Assembly: GCA_000827205.1 (NCBI GenBank)
Contig: KN832564.1
Span: 538,579 to 602,578 of the forward strand
Source: Plicaturopsis crispa FD-325 SS-3
Taxonomy: Eukaryota; Basidiomycota; Agaricomycetes; Amylocorticiales; Amylocorticiaceae
Length of the DNA stretch: 64,000 nucleotides
Reading direction: 5' to 3'
A model generated the notes under the pieces. That model was not told the origin of the DNA. It was given only the letters and a program-made list of their open reading frames with translations, and made no database searches. Both the position numbers and the translations under genes were made by a program. Every line of letters begins with the position of its first letter. The first letter of the stretch is position 1. Below are positions 10,403 to 20,746 of the stretch, piece after piece.

Positions 10403-11717
10403 TCAAGACCTCATTCCCATCCTCATTTTGGTATTGCCCGTGCTACATCGTACTTTACATGTATAAGTGTACACAGTAACAATGATTAGTAGCAAGGTGT
10501 CGATTTTATGCCTACATCTCATAAATGTGATTAGTCTAGGAACATTTGCAAGGAAAACAGAGCGCACAATCATCCTGAGCAGTGTCGCTCCATTGAGAAA
10601 CGCAGTGCGCCCGACACCCCTGCGTACATCAGTTTTTGCAAAAGAACGCCATGCTGCGGTCTTCAAATTCGGGCAGGCTTGTGTCCATGCTTTTGAGACC
10701 TCGTCCCTATCAGATCCCGCACCAACAGCATGATCCAGCGTGACCAGCACGATGCTTTGCAAGCTGCGCAAGGGTTTCAGCATTGAAGTAGTGCCAAGCA
10801 GTGTTTCCTAAATACATCGATCAGGCCACCACCCTACGGTGAGGTGAAACACAGCGACTCACGAGGCCATACTGAACATGGAGATCAATAAACCATAGGT
10901 AGACCAGGTCTTGCAGGTGTTGCTGACCAGATTTTTGGAGGATAGTATTCAAGCTACCATCGGCATCGTTGTTGAAAACAACAAGATACTGGAGCGGGGC
11001 GACGAAAAGTGACAGCACGTCATCACGTAGGATCTCGTCAGTCCATAGAATCGTGTATTGAATGGGGCGTCCACGAAGAAACTCCAGGGATATCGCTTTA
11101 TAGATACGCTCAGGTCCCTTGAAAACGGGCACGAACGCACAGAGCTTGGGAAGTGCAGTGTTGGGCAGGGGTACCGACGGTGTCGAAGGGCAAAAAGAAG
11201 CGAGTACGAGAATAAAGAGTTCAGGCTGGCTGATAAGGAATCGCACAAGCCCGTCATCGTAGCACACAGCCGTTGTGAGGGACTCCAGCTCGAATGAGCA
11301 TCCTTCCAGCATCCAAGAAGTCTTGGTCTCTTCAACTGGTGGCAGCAGTTGGAGAGACTTCAGGCTGGTGAGGACCCGCAACACTCGGCTCAATAGTTGG
11401 CAGAAATTCGCGGTCATATTGAACATTTGCCAGTTGATGGTGAACTCCTGGACGAGCTGTGCCGCGATCGGGTTGCCGCAAATGGCACGCATGAATCGGA
11501 CCATCTGTGCGGGCCGCTGCAAGTCGACGGCGTGATAGAGGCTACGCTGCGCGATGGAGTGGAATTGGCGACTCGCGCGCATGGTCACGGCGAGATCAGG
11601 GGGTTCTAGATCTTCGAATATGTCGGCCCAAATCTCCACGGGAAACATGGGCTGGACCGGAGTGCTGGATGAGCAGCTGTCAGCTGCGATGGGCGCCATA
11701 GAGGATAGATCTGACAC
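10403..11717 (-). CDS. F-box domain protein
   Basis: An F-box protein of roughly 400 aa. After a serine-rich start, residues ~25-70 match an F-box: PVEIWADIFEDLEPPDLAV, then SRQFHSIAQRSLYHAVDL. A leucine-rich C-terminal half (LTSLKSLQLLPPVEE, LISQPELFILVLASF) suggests degenerate LRRs. An intron runs from about 10854 to 10812. Downstream the frame stays open to 10403, but the last ~40 residues look like non-coding translation, so the true 3' end may lie nearer 10480 or need another intron. Predicted SCF substrate receptor of unknown target. Start ATG at 11717; Met7 is an alternative. Confidence 0.7.
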
Positions 11718-12380
11718 TAGAGAAACCTGATGTCAGCCATTGAAAAGGACTTGAAGGCAAGCGTACTCAGATCGTCGTTGATGTTCAACCGATGAAAACG
11801 TCGCCGGTAGGAATGAGACGAGGTTGAGGATAGGCAGACACCTGCATACAATACACGGTTTGAGGTTGACGCAAGTCACGGCACACGGCGATCCTTTCGA
11901 TGTCCGCGAGCTTGAACAAAATCGGGCGTGCACAAAGACTCGAGAGCTCCGCGGCAGTGACAAGATTGCTGACCAGCATCCCCGCTCACCGCACAGTCAT
12001 AGGCACACGTCGGCATCTCCATAACCCTCACCTCAGGCTAGTGCAAGGGCCTTCACGAAAGTAGCCATACTCCATCCTGTAAGTCCGTGTTCACGGAGCA
12101 TTTTAATTCCGTCGCGCTCAAGGCGCACACCGTGCTAGATATTACAAAACCTTACAGAAGCACGAATTCAAAGGGCAGAGGGTGCGGATTGAGATTTGAT
12201 AGCAGAAAAGCCGTAGCCTAGAAATGATATTAAATTTTGTCAATATAGAATCAAAGTAGAATCAAAGCACTAGGTGATGTACATACCGGTTCATGCGCGC
12301 GCGACGTTGAGTCTGGCCGTTCGATAAACGGCTGTTTCTGAATTTCTCCGCCTCCCTTTGTGTCCCTGCTGGCACCTACA
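11718..12380. other. Intergenic spacer
   Basis: No supported gene. The part around 12130-12260 is AT-rich. Probably promoter of the F-box gene and 3' region of the membrane protein gene to the right. Confidence 0.45.
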
Positions 12381-13205
12381 TCAGCCCTGCGTAGTGACCC
12401 TCTCGTGGCTCTCGTTAGAAGGTGCAGTCGATGGCCAGAGGGGAAAGAAGGTAGTAGTGACTTCGAGCACTGCGTTTACGATATATAATCCAAGCTGTCG
12501 AACGAAAACATTGTCAGACCAGTACGAAAGCGTTACAGAGCAGTGACCCACCAAGACGGCGTTATCGAGCAGCTGGTCGGATGCGGGGTAGTGCAGTAGA
12601 GAAGGCCGGGGTCGCAGCTGAACGAGCGCACGCAAACGAGCGACCTTTATTGAGCCGAATACAGCGAGGAGCAGCCAGAACGCGGAGATTATCTACACCC
12701 TCGATATAATCAGCATTTGTACTTCGCCAGTCACGACAGCATAACTAGCGCACAAAGGAAACGCCTGCTCACCGAGATCATCATCCGTGTCCTTGCGCGC
12801 CGTTCGTACACTCCGACGGCGAAGGCTACAAGGATTCCTGCAAGGTTCACAGGAAGCAGCGCCACACCTTCATGCTGCAGCGCAAGGCGAATGATCTCAA
12901 GAACAGACATGGCCAACGTGGCGAGGACGAGCAACGCGGCCAGGATGCGAAGGCCTCGCGGAAGCAGGTAGTATTGTCGGGCACGAGTCACTCCGGCGAG
13001 TTTGGCGCGATGTTCACGGAGACGTAGAAAGACCACGACACCGACGACGCAAAAGAGAATGAACGATGGGAGGGGAACAAGTGCACTGTCGATCGTACAT
13101 GACGAAGGCGAGCCCTGGGATCATCAGCGTTTGTGAACCCAAATTCCTTGACAAAACGAGCGGGTGCAAACTTACAGAGACAACGGGCCTATTTTCACAT
13201 AACAT
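12381..13205 (-). CDS. Orphan multi-helix membrane protein
   Basis: About 200 aa over several exons; no family recognised with confidence. Splicing joins MLCENRPVVS to GSPSSCTIDS and a first membrane helix (PSFILFCVVGVVVFLRL). Three to four further hydrophobic segments follow: LRILAALLVLATLAMSVLEI, VALLPVNLAGILVAFAVGVY, ISAFWLLLAVFGSIKVARL and a last one near LGLYIVNAVLEV. Basic linkers (REHRAKLAGVTRARQYY, YERRARTRM) lie between them. The order of a Cys-containing N-terminus, paired helices and basic loops recalls the TMD0 module at the front of ABCC transporters, but no ABC core or nucleotide-binding domain follows. It may be a free-standing TMD0-like protein or a remnant. An in-frame stop lies just upstream of the chosen exon, so ATG 13205 is preferred. 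Confidence 0.55.
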
Positions 13206-13592
13206 GATGGTGAGGGTTGTATGCAAGGCGTGAAGTCTTGTGGCGTCGTTCAACCGTCGCTATAACTTTGAGTACAATTGCATGGGGCGTCGATCGTTGA
13301 ACGCTCGTCCGAGGAGCCCGGAAGCCATTGTATCAGTGCAGATGCATCCAAGTTACATATCCAGCATTGTAGCAGCGCGAAGATGCGTTGGCTGGCACGG
13401 TGCTGGGCAAGTCAAGGGCAAGGCTTATGTAGAGCCTGAGGTAGAAAGACAAAGATAGGTTGGTGGTCGTTTGGAGATTTCCGAGAATCTGACATGCGAT
13501 ATGTATCGGTCCACGTGGCTTCCCTCAATTCTCTCGGCATCCGAGGCTCGACATTACTTACTTACTACCATTGCAACTTTATCTTTACTGCG
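13206..13592. other. Divergent promoter region
   Basis: Separates the start of the membrane protein gene (-) from that of the methionine aminopeptidase (+). No coding signal supported. Confidence 0.5.
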
Positions 13593-15473
13593 ATGTGCGC
13601 TGCCGTTGTGAATTGTCAGAGCTCCCAGTGCCCGAACGGGAACCCGCCTTCGCATCTGGAGTGCCCGACCTGTAACAAGTTTGTCGCACTGTGCGTTTGA
13701 TGTGGCGCCGTCTGACCGCTAGCGGTAACTTATCAGGCTCGGAATTCGAGGATCCTTCTTCTGTGGTCAGGAGTGCTTCAAGGCTGGATGTGAGCTAATA
13801 TCGTGCCTCCAGGACCAATCGTAGTACTGATCTGGATGTCACAGGGGTGAGCACAACGCTGTTGCTAGTCTTTATGGACGGATTATGATATTACGGAATT
13901 ATCGCGACAGAGATCTCACAAGGTCGTACATGAGCTCGCGAAAACTCGTGGACCGCTCCTACAGGATGCTTCCATAAAAAAATGTGCGTTTTTAGAGTCA
14001 ATTTATACAGTTCCCACTCAAAACATGCATCACATATTCGTAGATGGGCAATTTATGCCGTTCAGAGACTTCCAGTTTACGGGCGACATACGGCCAGTGT
14101 ATCCTCTGTCGCAAAAACGCATAGTGCCTGATGATATTGCTCGGCCTGACTATGCTGAAGATGGTAAGTCCAAGGGATTTTGGCCGTTCACGAACTTTAT
14201 CATGGACCGTCCGTCCTTTGTACTTATTAGGAGTGCCCAAGGCAGAGATGAATGCTGCCGGAAAACCAGCCCGTATACTGAACAAGGAGGAGCAAGAGAA
14301 GATGCGAACGGTCTGTCGTGTGCGTCGAATCCACCCTTGGTACGATTTGGCACTGATCCTCATAGGCCATCAGCTAGCCAGAGAAGTCCTGGACATTGCG
14401 GCCTCGCATGTACGACCGGGCATCACAACGGATGCGATCGATGAGATTGTTCACGAGGAGTGCATAAAGCGAAAGGCATATCCCTCTCCACTGAACTACC
14501 GCGAGTTCCCTAAATCCGTGTGCACGTGAGTCTCTGGTCAAACTCTGGTCATTCTATCTCTCATTGAATCTCGAAATAAGGTCTGTCAACGAAGTGATCT
14601 GCCACGGAATTCCAGACCAGCGCAAACTGCAAGAAGGTGACATCATTAACATCGGTACGTCGCACTAGATTTGCCCAAACGCCGCGACGGTAGCTGGACA
14701 TGATATGCAGACGTGACGCTTTACTACGATGGTCAGTCCCAAACATTGTCTTGTCCAGTACTACTATCTGACAAATAGACCCGTCAAGGATTCCACGGAG
14801 ATATAAACGCAACATATCCTGTGGGTAAAATCGATGAGGAGGACAAGAAGCTCATTCGCACAACCCGGCAATGTCTGGATGCAGCGATCAAACTGTGCAA
14901 ACCAGGTACACTGATCCGAGACATAGGAAAGACTATGTACGTCTCACCCCTTCGCCCACGGATCTCAGCGCTAAGTACAGATGTTCAGAGAACCAATTGC
15001 CCGTTCGAACGGATGCGCCGTAGTGCGCTCGTACACGGCCCACGGCATAAACGATCTTTTCCATCCTGCTCCTACTAATATCCCGCACTACGCGAAGAAT
15101 AAAGCGGTCGGCACGTTAAAGCCGGGAATGGTGCGCAGATGTCTTCAAAGCTGTCGTACATGCGCTGAAACATCTGCACAGTGCTTTACAATTGAACCGG
15201 TACGGTTGGCGGTCGTATCCCCGGTACTGCATTTGGAGACTAACATCATACCGTTGCGCAGATGATTAACCTTGGAAACAACTGGGATGTTGTCCATTGG
15301 CCAGACAATTGGACCGCTACTACTGTTGATGGCAGGAAAAGTGCCCAATTCGAGGAAACCTTGCTGTGAGTCCCTCCTATGACCGGAAGATGTCCATTGG
15401 CTCAATTGTCGCGCTTAGAATGACGGAGACCGGCGTCGAAGTATTGACTGCGAGCAAGCCACTGGAATTGTAA
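13593..15473 (+). CDS. MAP1: Methionine aminopeptidase type 1
   Basis: Cytosolic metalloprotease that removes the initiator Met from nascent proteins at the ribosome. The N-terminus has the eukaryotic MetAP1 zinc finger: Cys pairs in CQSSQCPNG and CPTCNK, then [14 protein letters not shown] and SHKVVH. The linker has [12 protein letters not shown]. The catalytic domain has [12 protein letters not shown], the metal ligands in [17 protein letters not shown] (two Asp), HGINDLFH (His), FTIEP (Glu) and a terminal glutamate in [10 protein letters not shown]. It ends at KPLEL. At least ten short introns are needed. To restore W before SHK, the frame needs a 2-nt exon (GG, 13845-13846) or recursive splicing. 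I chose ATG 13593 because it puts the zinc finger directly at the N-terminus. Confidence 0.9.
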
Positions 15474-15919
15474 TAGCTCGGGATGTCGCAGAGTGTAGGA
15501 CTTTCTGTTGTCGAGATCTTATCGAGGCAACGGGTGTCACGAAACTCAGCCTGTGTTACCCAATTAACAGAATCCGGCGAGGACTCAAGTCTCAATCAGA
15601 TCGTCGGCGTACTCGTGAATCGTCACCCCCTCAAGATGTTACATTCAATTCCAATACATTCCGGGGTGCTGTCTCACCACTTAATGCGAAGGACTGCAGT
15701 GCACACAGCTCTTGGCAGCTAGGTTTTCGTTTGTTCCCTCTTGCGCGGTTGCACAGGTGCGTAAGTAGAGAAACCTCCGCAGCCAATTCAGTGTCCCGAA
15801 AGCTCCGCGGCACTGCTCGGGGCGGAATTCGGCATTGCGTGCGCGATTTAATTATTGCGATCATTGGAGTCCATGCGGCCGTACCCACACTGACTGACCA
15901 ACCTTTCCCTCATACCACG
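15474..15919. other. Intergenic spacer
   Basis: Lies between the aminopeptidase stop and the superoxide dismutase start. Two overlapping open frames show no domain. Probably 3' UTR plus promoter. Confidence 0.5.
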
Positions 15920-16781
15920 ATGTACCAGGATCCCCTTGCCAGCAACAAAGCGAGCTCAAGGCGCACGACAGTGATCACTGCCGTGGCTACGCTGCTCGTC
16001 GTATACGTCTTCTACCTCACTGGTCTATTCTCGCTTCACCCCGCTTCACCGGAGTTCACGGCGACCAAGGTATGTGTTGTATATCCTGTCCGAAGGGATC
16101 GGTTGGTTGACTTTCGACTTATTTCTCTCTCGTAGGCGGTTGCTGTACTGCGTGGGCCCGACTCAGCTGTTACGGGCACCGTCACATTCGCTCAGTCTTC
16201 GAAGGATGGTCTAGTAACAGTGTCGGGTGACATTAAAAACCTCTCACCAAATGCCAAACGAGGCTTCCATATACAGTGCGTGCTACGTGGCTATGTGTAA
16301 CGGGTATTTATCTCATGTTTTCTGTGGATAAAGTCAATACGGCGACTTGTCGAATGCGTGCCTGTCCACCGGCTCTCACTACAACCCGCTGTCTGCCCCA
16401 CACGGCGCACCCTCGAACCCACCGTCTCAAAGACACGCAGGTGATCTCGGGAACGTAGAGACCGACGCGCAGGGATCTGCCGTATTCACGATCAGTACTC
16501 CAAAAGGCGTTGGGCTTCTGGAGCTCATTGGGAGGGCGGTAGTCATTCATGCGGTCAGTGTGACGTATATGATATCTATCTTTCACTGACTGACAATTTT
16601 TTGAATACATCGAACAGGGTACCGACGATCTTGGACAAGGTGGAAATGAGGAGTCGCTCAAGACTGGAAACGCAGGCGCACGCGCTGCATGCGGAGTCAT
16701 TGGTATGTACTTCCTCAAACAATGTCTCTATAATCCGTGCTATGCTAACCTAGAATTCATGTCATAGGTCTCACGGATTGA
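15920..16781 (+). CDS. Membrane-anchored Cu/Zn superoxide dismutase
   Basis: Converts superoxide to hydrogen peroxide and oxygen. Residues ~15-40 form a signal-anchor helix ([18 protein letters not shown]) after a short basic N-terminus, so the enzyme is probably a type II membrane protein or secreted, unlike cytosolic SOD1. The Cu/Zn domain keeps all ligands: two His in GFHIHQYGD, His in GSHYNP, His-Asp in RHAGDLGNV, and the copper His in VVIHAGTDDLG. The active-site Arg is present in [11 protein letters not shown], and the disulfide Cys pair is in SNACLST and AACG. The first two introns are 16070-16135 and about 16277-16333; two more follow. The frame closes at 16781. The domain is of standard length (about 150 aa). 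Confidence 0.9.
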
Positions 16782-17069
16782 GATGCCTGTGTATCGCAGA
16801 CGTACAAAATCGAGGAAAGCGAACGCGGACACGCACTGTGGGCGCGGTAACCTCCTGGGTGCACATCTGAGCTCGTGTATATGTTTTTGCCGTTAACGCT
16901 TGTGCATAACCTGTAGTAGCAAGGGCGCGGATCAATGTACTCTAAAGTATGAGGTTCAAATTCGCGAACATACGTAGTATTCGTGCTTTACGGTAGGTGG
17001 GAATGTTACAGGTACTGTATACTTCAAGCTTCAAACATGGTGAGCACGAGATAAAGAAATGCATCAGAT

Positions 17070-18725
17070 TCACAAATCCCGGTCAGCTTTGGCGAAGGGG
17101 CCAACGTGGACTGGGGGCGGCCCATCGGACTGCATCATGACCAGGAAATCGTGCACGATGTCCGCGGCGACGATGCCAGTAACGTCGGCTGAATATCAAT
17201 CCTCGAAATGAATGGCGGTCGCGCGAATGAGCAGGGGGACTACTGACCATGATCGTATGCTGGTGCTACCTCTACGACATCGGCACCGCTGGAAAAAAAA
17301 AGTAGGTATTAGTACCGGTTTTCAACGGAACGGGGGTGGAGAGGACGCGTACACGAAGTTGAGGCCAGAAAGGCCACGGATGATCCGCTTCACTTCACGG
17401 ACGGTCCAACCACCTGCTTCGGGTGTACCGGCTACACAAATATCGTCATCATATCGTCACGAGCTTCTGGCTGTCTCAACTAACTTGCAGGGGCAAACCC
17501 AGGATCTGCATCCATTATATGTGTCAGTGAAACGATACTCTATAGACCCCGCGGAAAGAGCGCACCGATCACGTCGATATCAAGCGAGAAATACACGGGG
17601 CCAGTGCCAACGCGGGAGCGTATCGTTTTGATAACTTGGTTGATGCCCCAGTCATCGATGTCCTCGGTACTGATAACCTGGAAACCGACGCTTTCGTCGT
17701 GTTCAACATTTTCAGTGCCCTTAATGCGAGCGGGGTTAAACACAATTGCCATGCCTAGACCATAGCAAATTTATACGTACCCCCATTTTAGATCGGATGC
17801 CTCCATGGATGCTCGTGTTGGTTATGAGGTGCTCATACTGCGCCACGGCGAAATACGAGCCGTGCGTAACTGTGTCTTCGATCTTCCAATCTGGACCACC
17901 CGTGTCCTGTTTACCATCATGAAAGGCATGTTGCATTTATTTTCAATAAGCGCGAACCCACCATATGCGCGTCGAAATGGATGACTGAAATAGGGCCGTA
18001 CACTTTGTGTAGAGACCGCAAGATTGGGAGTACCTATTCGTGAGTGATTAATATTGACTAAGCAGTGGAAATTCGTTTCTCTCGTTCTTACGATGGTGTG
18101 GTCTCCGCCGAGTGTGACTAGGCGGGGGTGTTCCTTGCCATCTTTCGCCAAAGAGGCCGTGCGAGATTTATAGGCAGTACCAGGTTCGCCGCCATATACC
18201 GGCCTGTCTAAGAGGCTAGAGTATGCAGCTTCCATCTGGTCAATTGCTTTTGCATTGTCGAACGGAGTAAGGGGCACCTTATTTCACGGTGTGAGAAGCG
18301 GGATCGCATATATCAAGCAGTCGACGTACATCTCCGCAATCAACCATGCCAGATCCTAATTCTGCAAGGCCGGTGTTCCAGGCAAGTGTCCATCCCTTCC
18401 CGTTCTGACGACGAGAGCCTGAGCGTATCGCAAATGGGCCAAATCTCGCGCCCGGCCTGTATGTGACGGTCGTGTCGAATGGAAATCCAAGGATGGCAAT
18501 GTCGAATGCACGAGTCGCGTCTTCGAGGCAGCGAGTGTACGGCAGGTGCGAGAAGCTCAACGGACCGGTATAGCTCAGGTCCTGCTGCGCACCGTATTTG
18601 CTTGCCCACGGTTCCTGAGATATGTCGAGGGGGGTGTTCTTACCCACCAAAGGTATCTGATCATGGTGAGCGTGCGCCGAAACTAGCAGAGGCACCAGTG
18701 CAACAAGAATAGTGAAGGCCAACAT
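17070..18725 (-). CDS. Secreted agmatinase-like ureohydrolase, copy 1
   Basis: A ureohydrolase (arginase/agmatinase superfamily), about 400 aa, that would hydrolyse a guanidino compound to urea and an amine. An N-terminal signal peptide (MLAFTILVALVPLLVSAHAH) points to secretion. Binuclear manganese motifs are present: LVTLGGDHTIV, VIHFDAHMDTGG and YFSLDIDVIDPGFAP, followed by ATGTPEAGGWTVREVKRI. The N-terminal RPGARFGPFAIR is also typical. The end is HVGPFAKADRDL. The gene has about nine introns. Family members include agmatinase, guanidinobutyrase and proclavaminate amidinohydrolase, and I cannot separate these by eye. A close paralogue sits at 45863 on the other strand. The ATG at 18725 matches the start of that paralogue; an in-frame ATG at 18743 adds six residues. 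Confidence 0.88.
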
Positions 18726-19184
18726 TGCGCTAACCCGGGGCAATCCAGAAGCGATTTCGTTATTGAGATGGGAGACATCGTTGTATTTAACATGGCGGCA
18801 TTGCGTAGAGACTCCAGAGATAACAAGATAAGACCGTGGCGTCTGTGTAAGCCTGCATCAGGGCGCGGCAAGGGCGCGGTATTTCTATTTCACCGCCAAG
18901 AATGAAATTCGGAAAAGAGAGAGAATACTTGAGGCGACTGCAAGACATTTCTAAGGGATAGCAGTGGCAGCAAGTGGGTAGCGGGCGTTGTTCATGATGG
19001 TCGAGTTCAAGATGCAAGATGCGGGGTGGCGGCAAATGTGGATCGGATGTCTTCCGATTTGCGACCGGCATTTCGCGGCAGCGGAAATCGAAAATCCAAA
19101 CCTTATTCAGAGTACACACAAGCCACCAACGCCGACCAACGATTATCATACGAACGACGGGCTCGTCATCTTCAAGACTTCAAG
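18726..19184. other. Divergent promoter region
   Basis: A 459-bp spacer between the agmatinase-like start (-) and RPL17 start (+). Overlapping open frames on both strands show no domain. It must contain the ribosomal-protein promoter. Confidence 0.5.
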
Positions 19185-20065
19185 ATGGGTCAGTCTTGAC
19201 CTGCTGTATCCTCGTATATCAGAATGCTCATAACCCGTGTACAGTTCGCTATGCTGCCGCCGCACTCGCCTCCAACCCGGAAAAAAGTGGGTACAGATCA
19301 ATGCTGAACTACAGTCGATATTGACCTGTCGTGCTACGCGCTTTTCAGCCTCAAAAGCTCGCGGGGAGTACCTGCGCACCCACTTCAAGAACATGCGGGA
19401 GGTTGCCGCTGCTCTTACTGGTGCGTAAAGAAGAACGTACATTGGTTAGAGCCCGAGGACTTACACGGTACTTTGCACAACAGGCCTTAAACTGACCAAG
19501 GCCTACACCTACCTCTCCGATGTTTCCGACCACAAGCAAATCATTCCTTTCCGGCGGTTCGCGGGTGGTATTGGACGGGCGAGCCAGGCAAAGCAGTTCA
19601 AGACAACCAAGGGTGCGTCCCACGACCAAAGTGTCAGGGTCGCAACGCAACTAACCGTTGTTATCCTGCCTCGTAGGTCGTTGGCCCGAAAAGTCTGTTC
19701 GATTCATCACTCGTTTACTCAAGAATGCGGAATCGAATGCGGATGCCAAGAACTTGGAGCTGGAAGACCTGTTCATTAAGAACATCGTTGTTCAGCAAGC
19801 CCCCGTACGTCCTTGTCCGACTGGACACTACTCGGAAATTCTAAATGTTGTGTTTGTATCATAGAAAACCCGCCGTCGTACATACCGTGCACACGGTCGC
19901 ATCAACCCTTACCAGGGTCACCCCACACATGTCGAGGTCATCCTCGGCGCCACCGACAGCGAGGTTGAGCGGAGCAAGGACAAGGACGCCGTCGCAACAC
20001 GCACTTTCACTGGCCTCAACAGGCGCCAAATTGCGCGGAAGCGGATCGAGGCCGCCCGCACTTGA
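19185..20065 (+). CDS. RPL17: 60S ribosomal protein uL22 (L17)
   Basis: Component of the large cytosolic ribosomal subunit; its loop lines the exit tunnel. Six exons keep one frame of 191 aa: 19185-19188, 19245-19286, 19349-19420, 19484-19612, 19677-19804 and 19865-20065. Exon 1 holds only the ATG and one base. Family landmarks are [64 protein letters not shown] and [14 protein letters not shown]. The C-terminal extension ends [10 protein letters not shown] tiny first exon is common in fungal ribosomal protein genes. Confidence 0.96.
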
Positions 20066-20746
20066 TTAGGTTTATCGTTGAGGTACGACGGAGGGGGGCG
20101 TTCACTATGCTGCTATGTATACATGCCCAACGCTATGCGCATAACGAAAATGATTTTGGCGTCATGACTTGATCTCAGCAGACTTAACGGGCGTCATCTC
20201 GGTTATTTCGACCCGTTTGCTCAGTTTGTGTTTCTTTTTTTCTGCGCGAGAAGGCTTTCGTCGCCGAGAGCATGTGCGTACAGAAATAATCAAAGGGCGT
20301 TCGCCTTTCGTCGACGACGCAGCCCGTATACAACTCCTCCTTTGACCAGTCCGAAATTGTCAGCACGACACTGGTAATCGTGTCACTGTGGCAAGCTCGG
20401 AGACGGGGGAAATGATAATCATAATATTGTGAGGACTAAACGCTACATGATAATCGGACAACAGGAGGATGGTACTATATGAAGCATAACACGATGAGCA
20501 TGGCAGATAATCGATAATGGAGATGAGATGAAATGAGTGTAGTCGACAAGACGAGCGTCGTATGCAGCGGAAGGTCAGTGTAAATGGACAATGATAAAAA
20601 ATGAAGGAGAGTGGAGGTGCAAAGACCTAAAATAAGCAGGAGGGTCACACTATGAGTGCGTGGTACGATAAGCGCAGGAGTTCTCGACCACTAGAGAGCT
20701 AGAGGGCAGATTTGAGATTCACCCGAGACTATATATGCATAACATG
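20066..20746. other. Convergent 3' spacer
   Basis: Lies between the 3' ends of RPL17 (+) and the RasGEF gene (-). The stretch 20400-20640 is purine-rich on the plus strand and low in coding signal. No gene supported. Confidence 0.5.
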
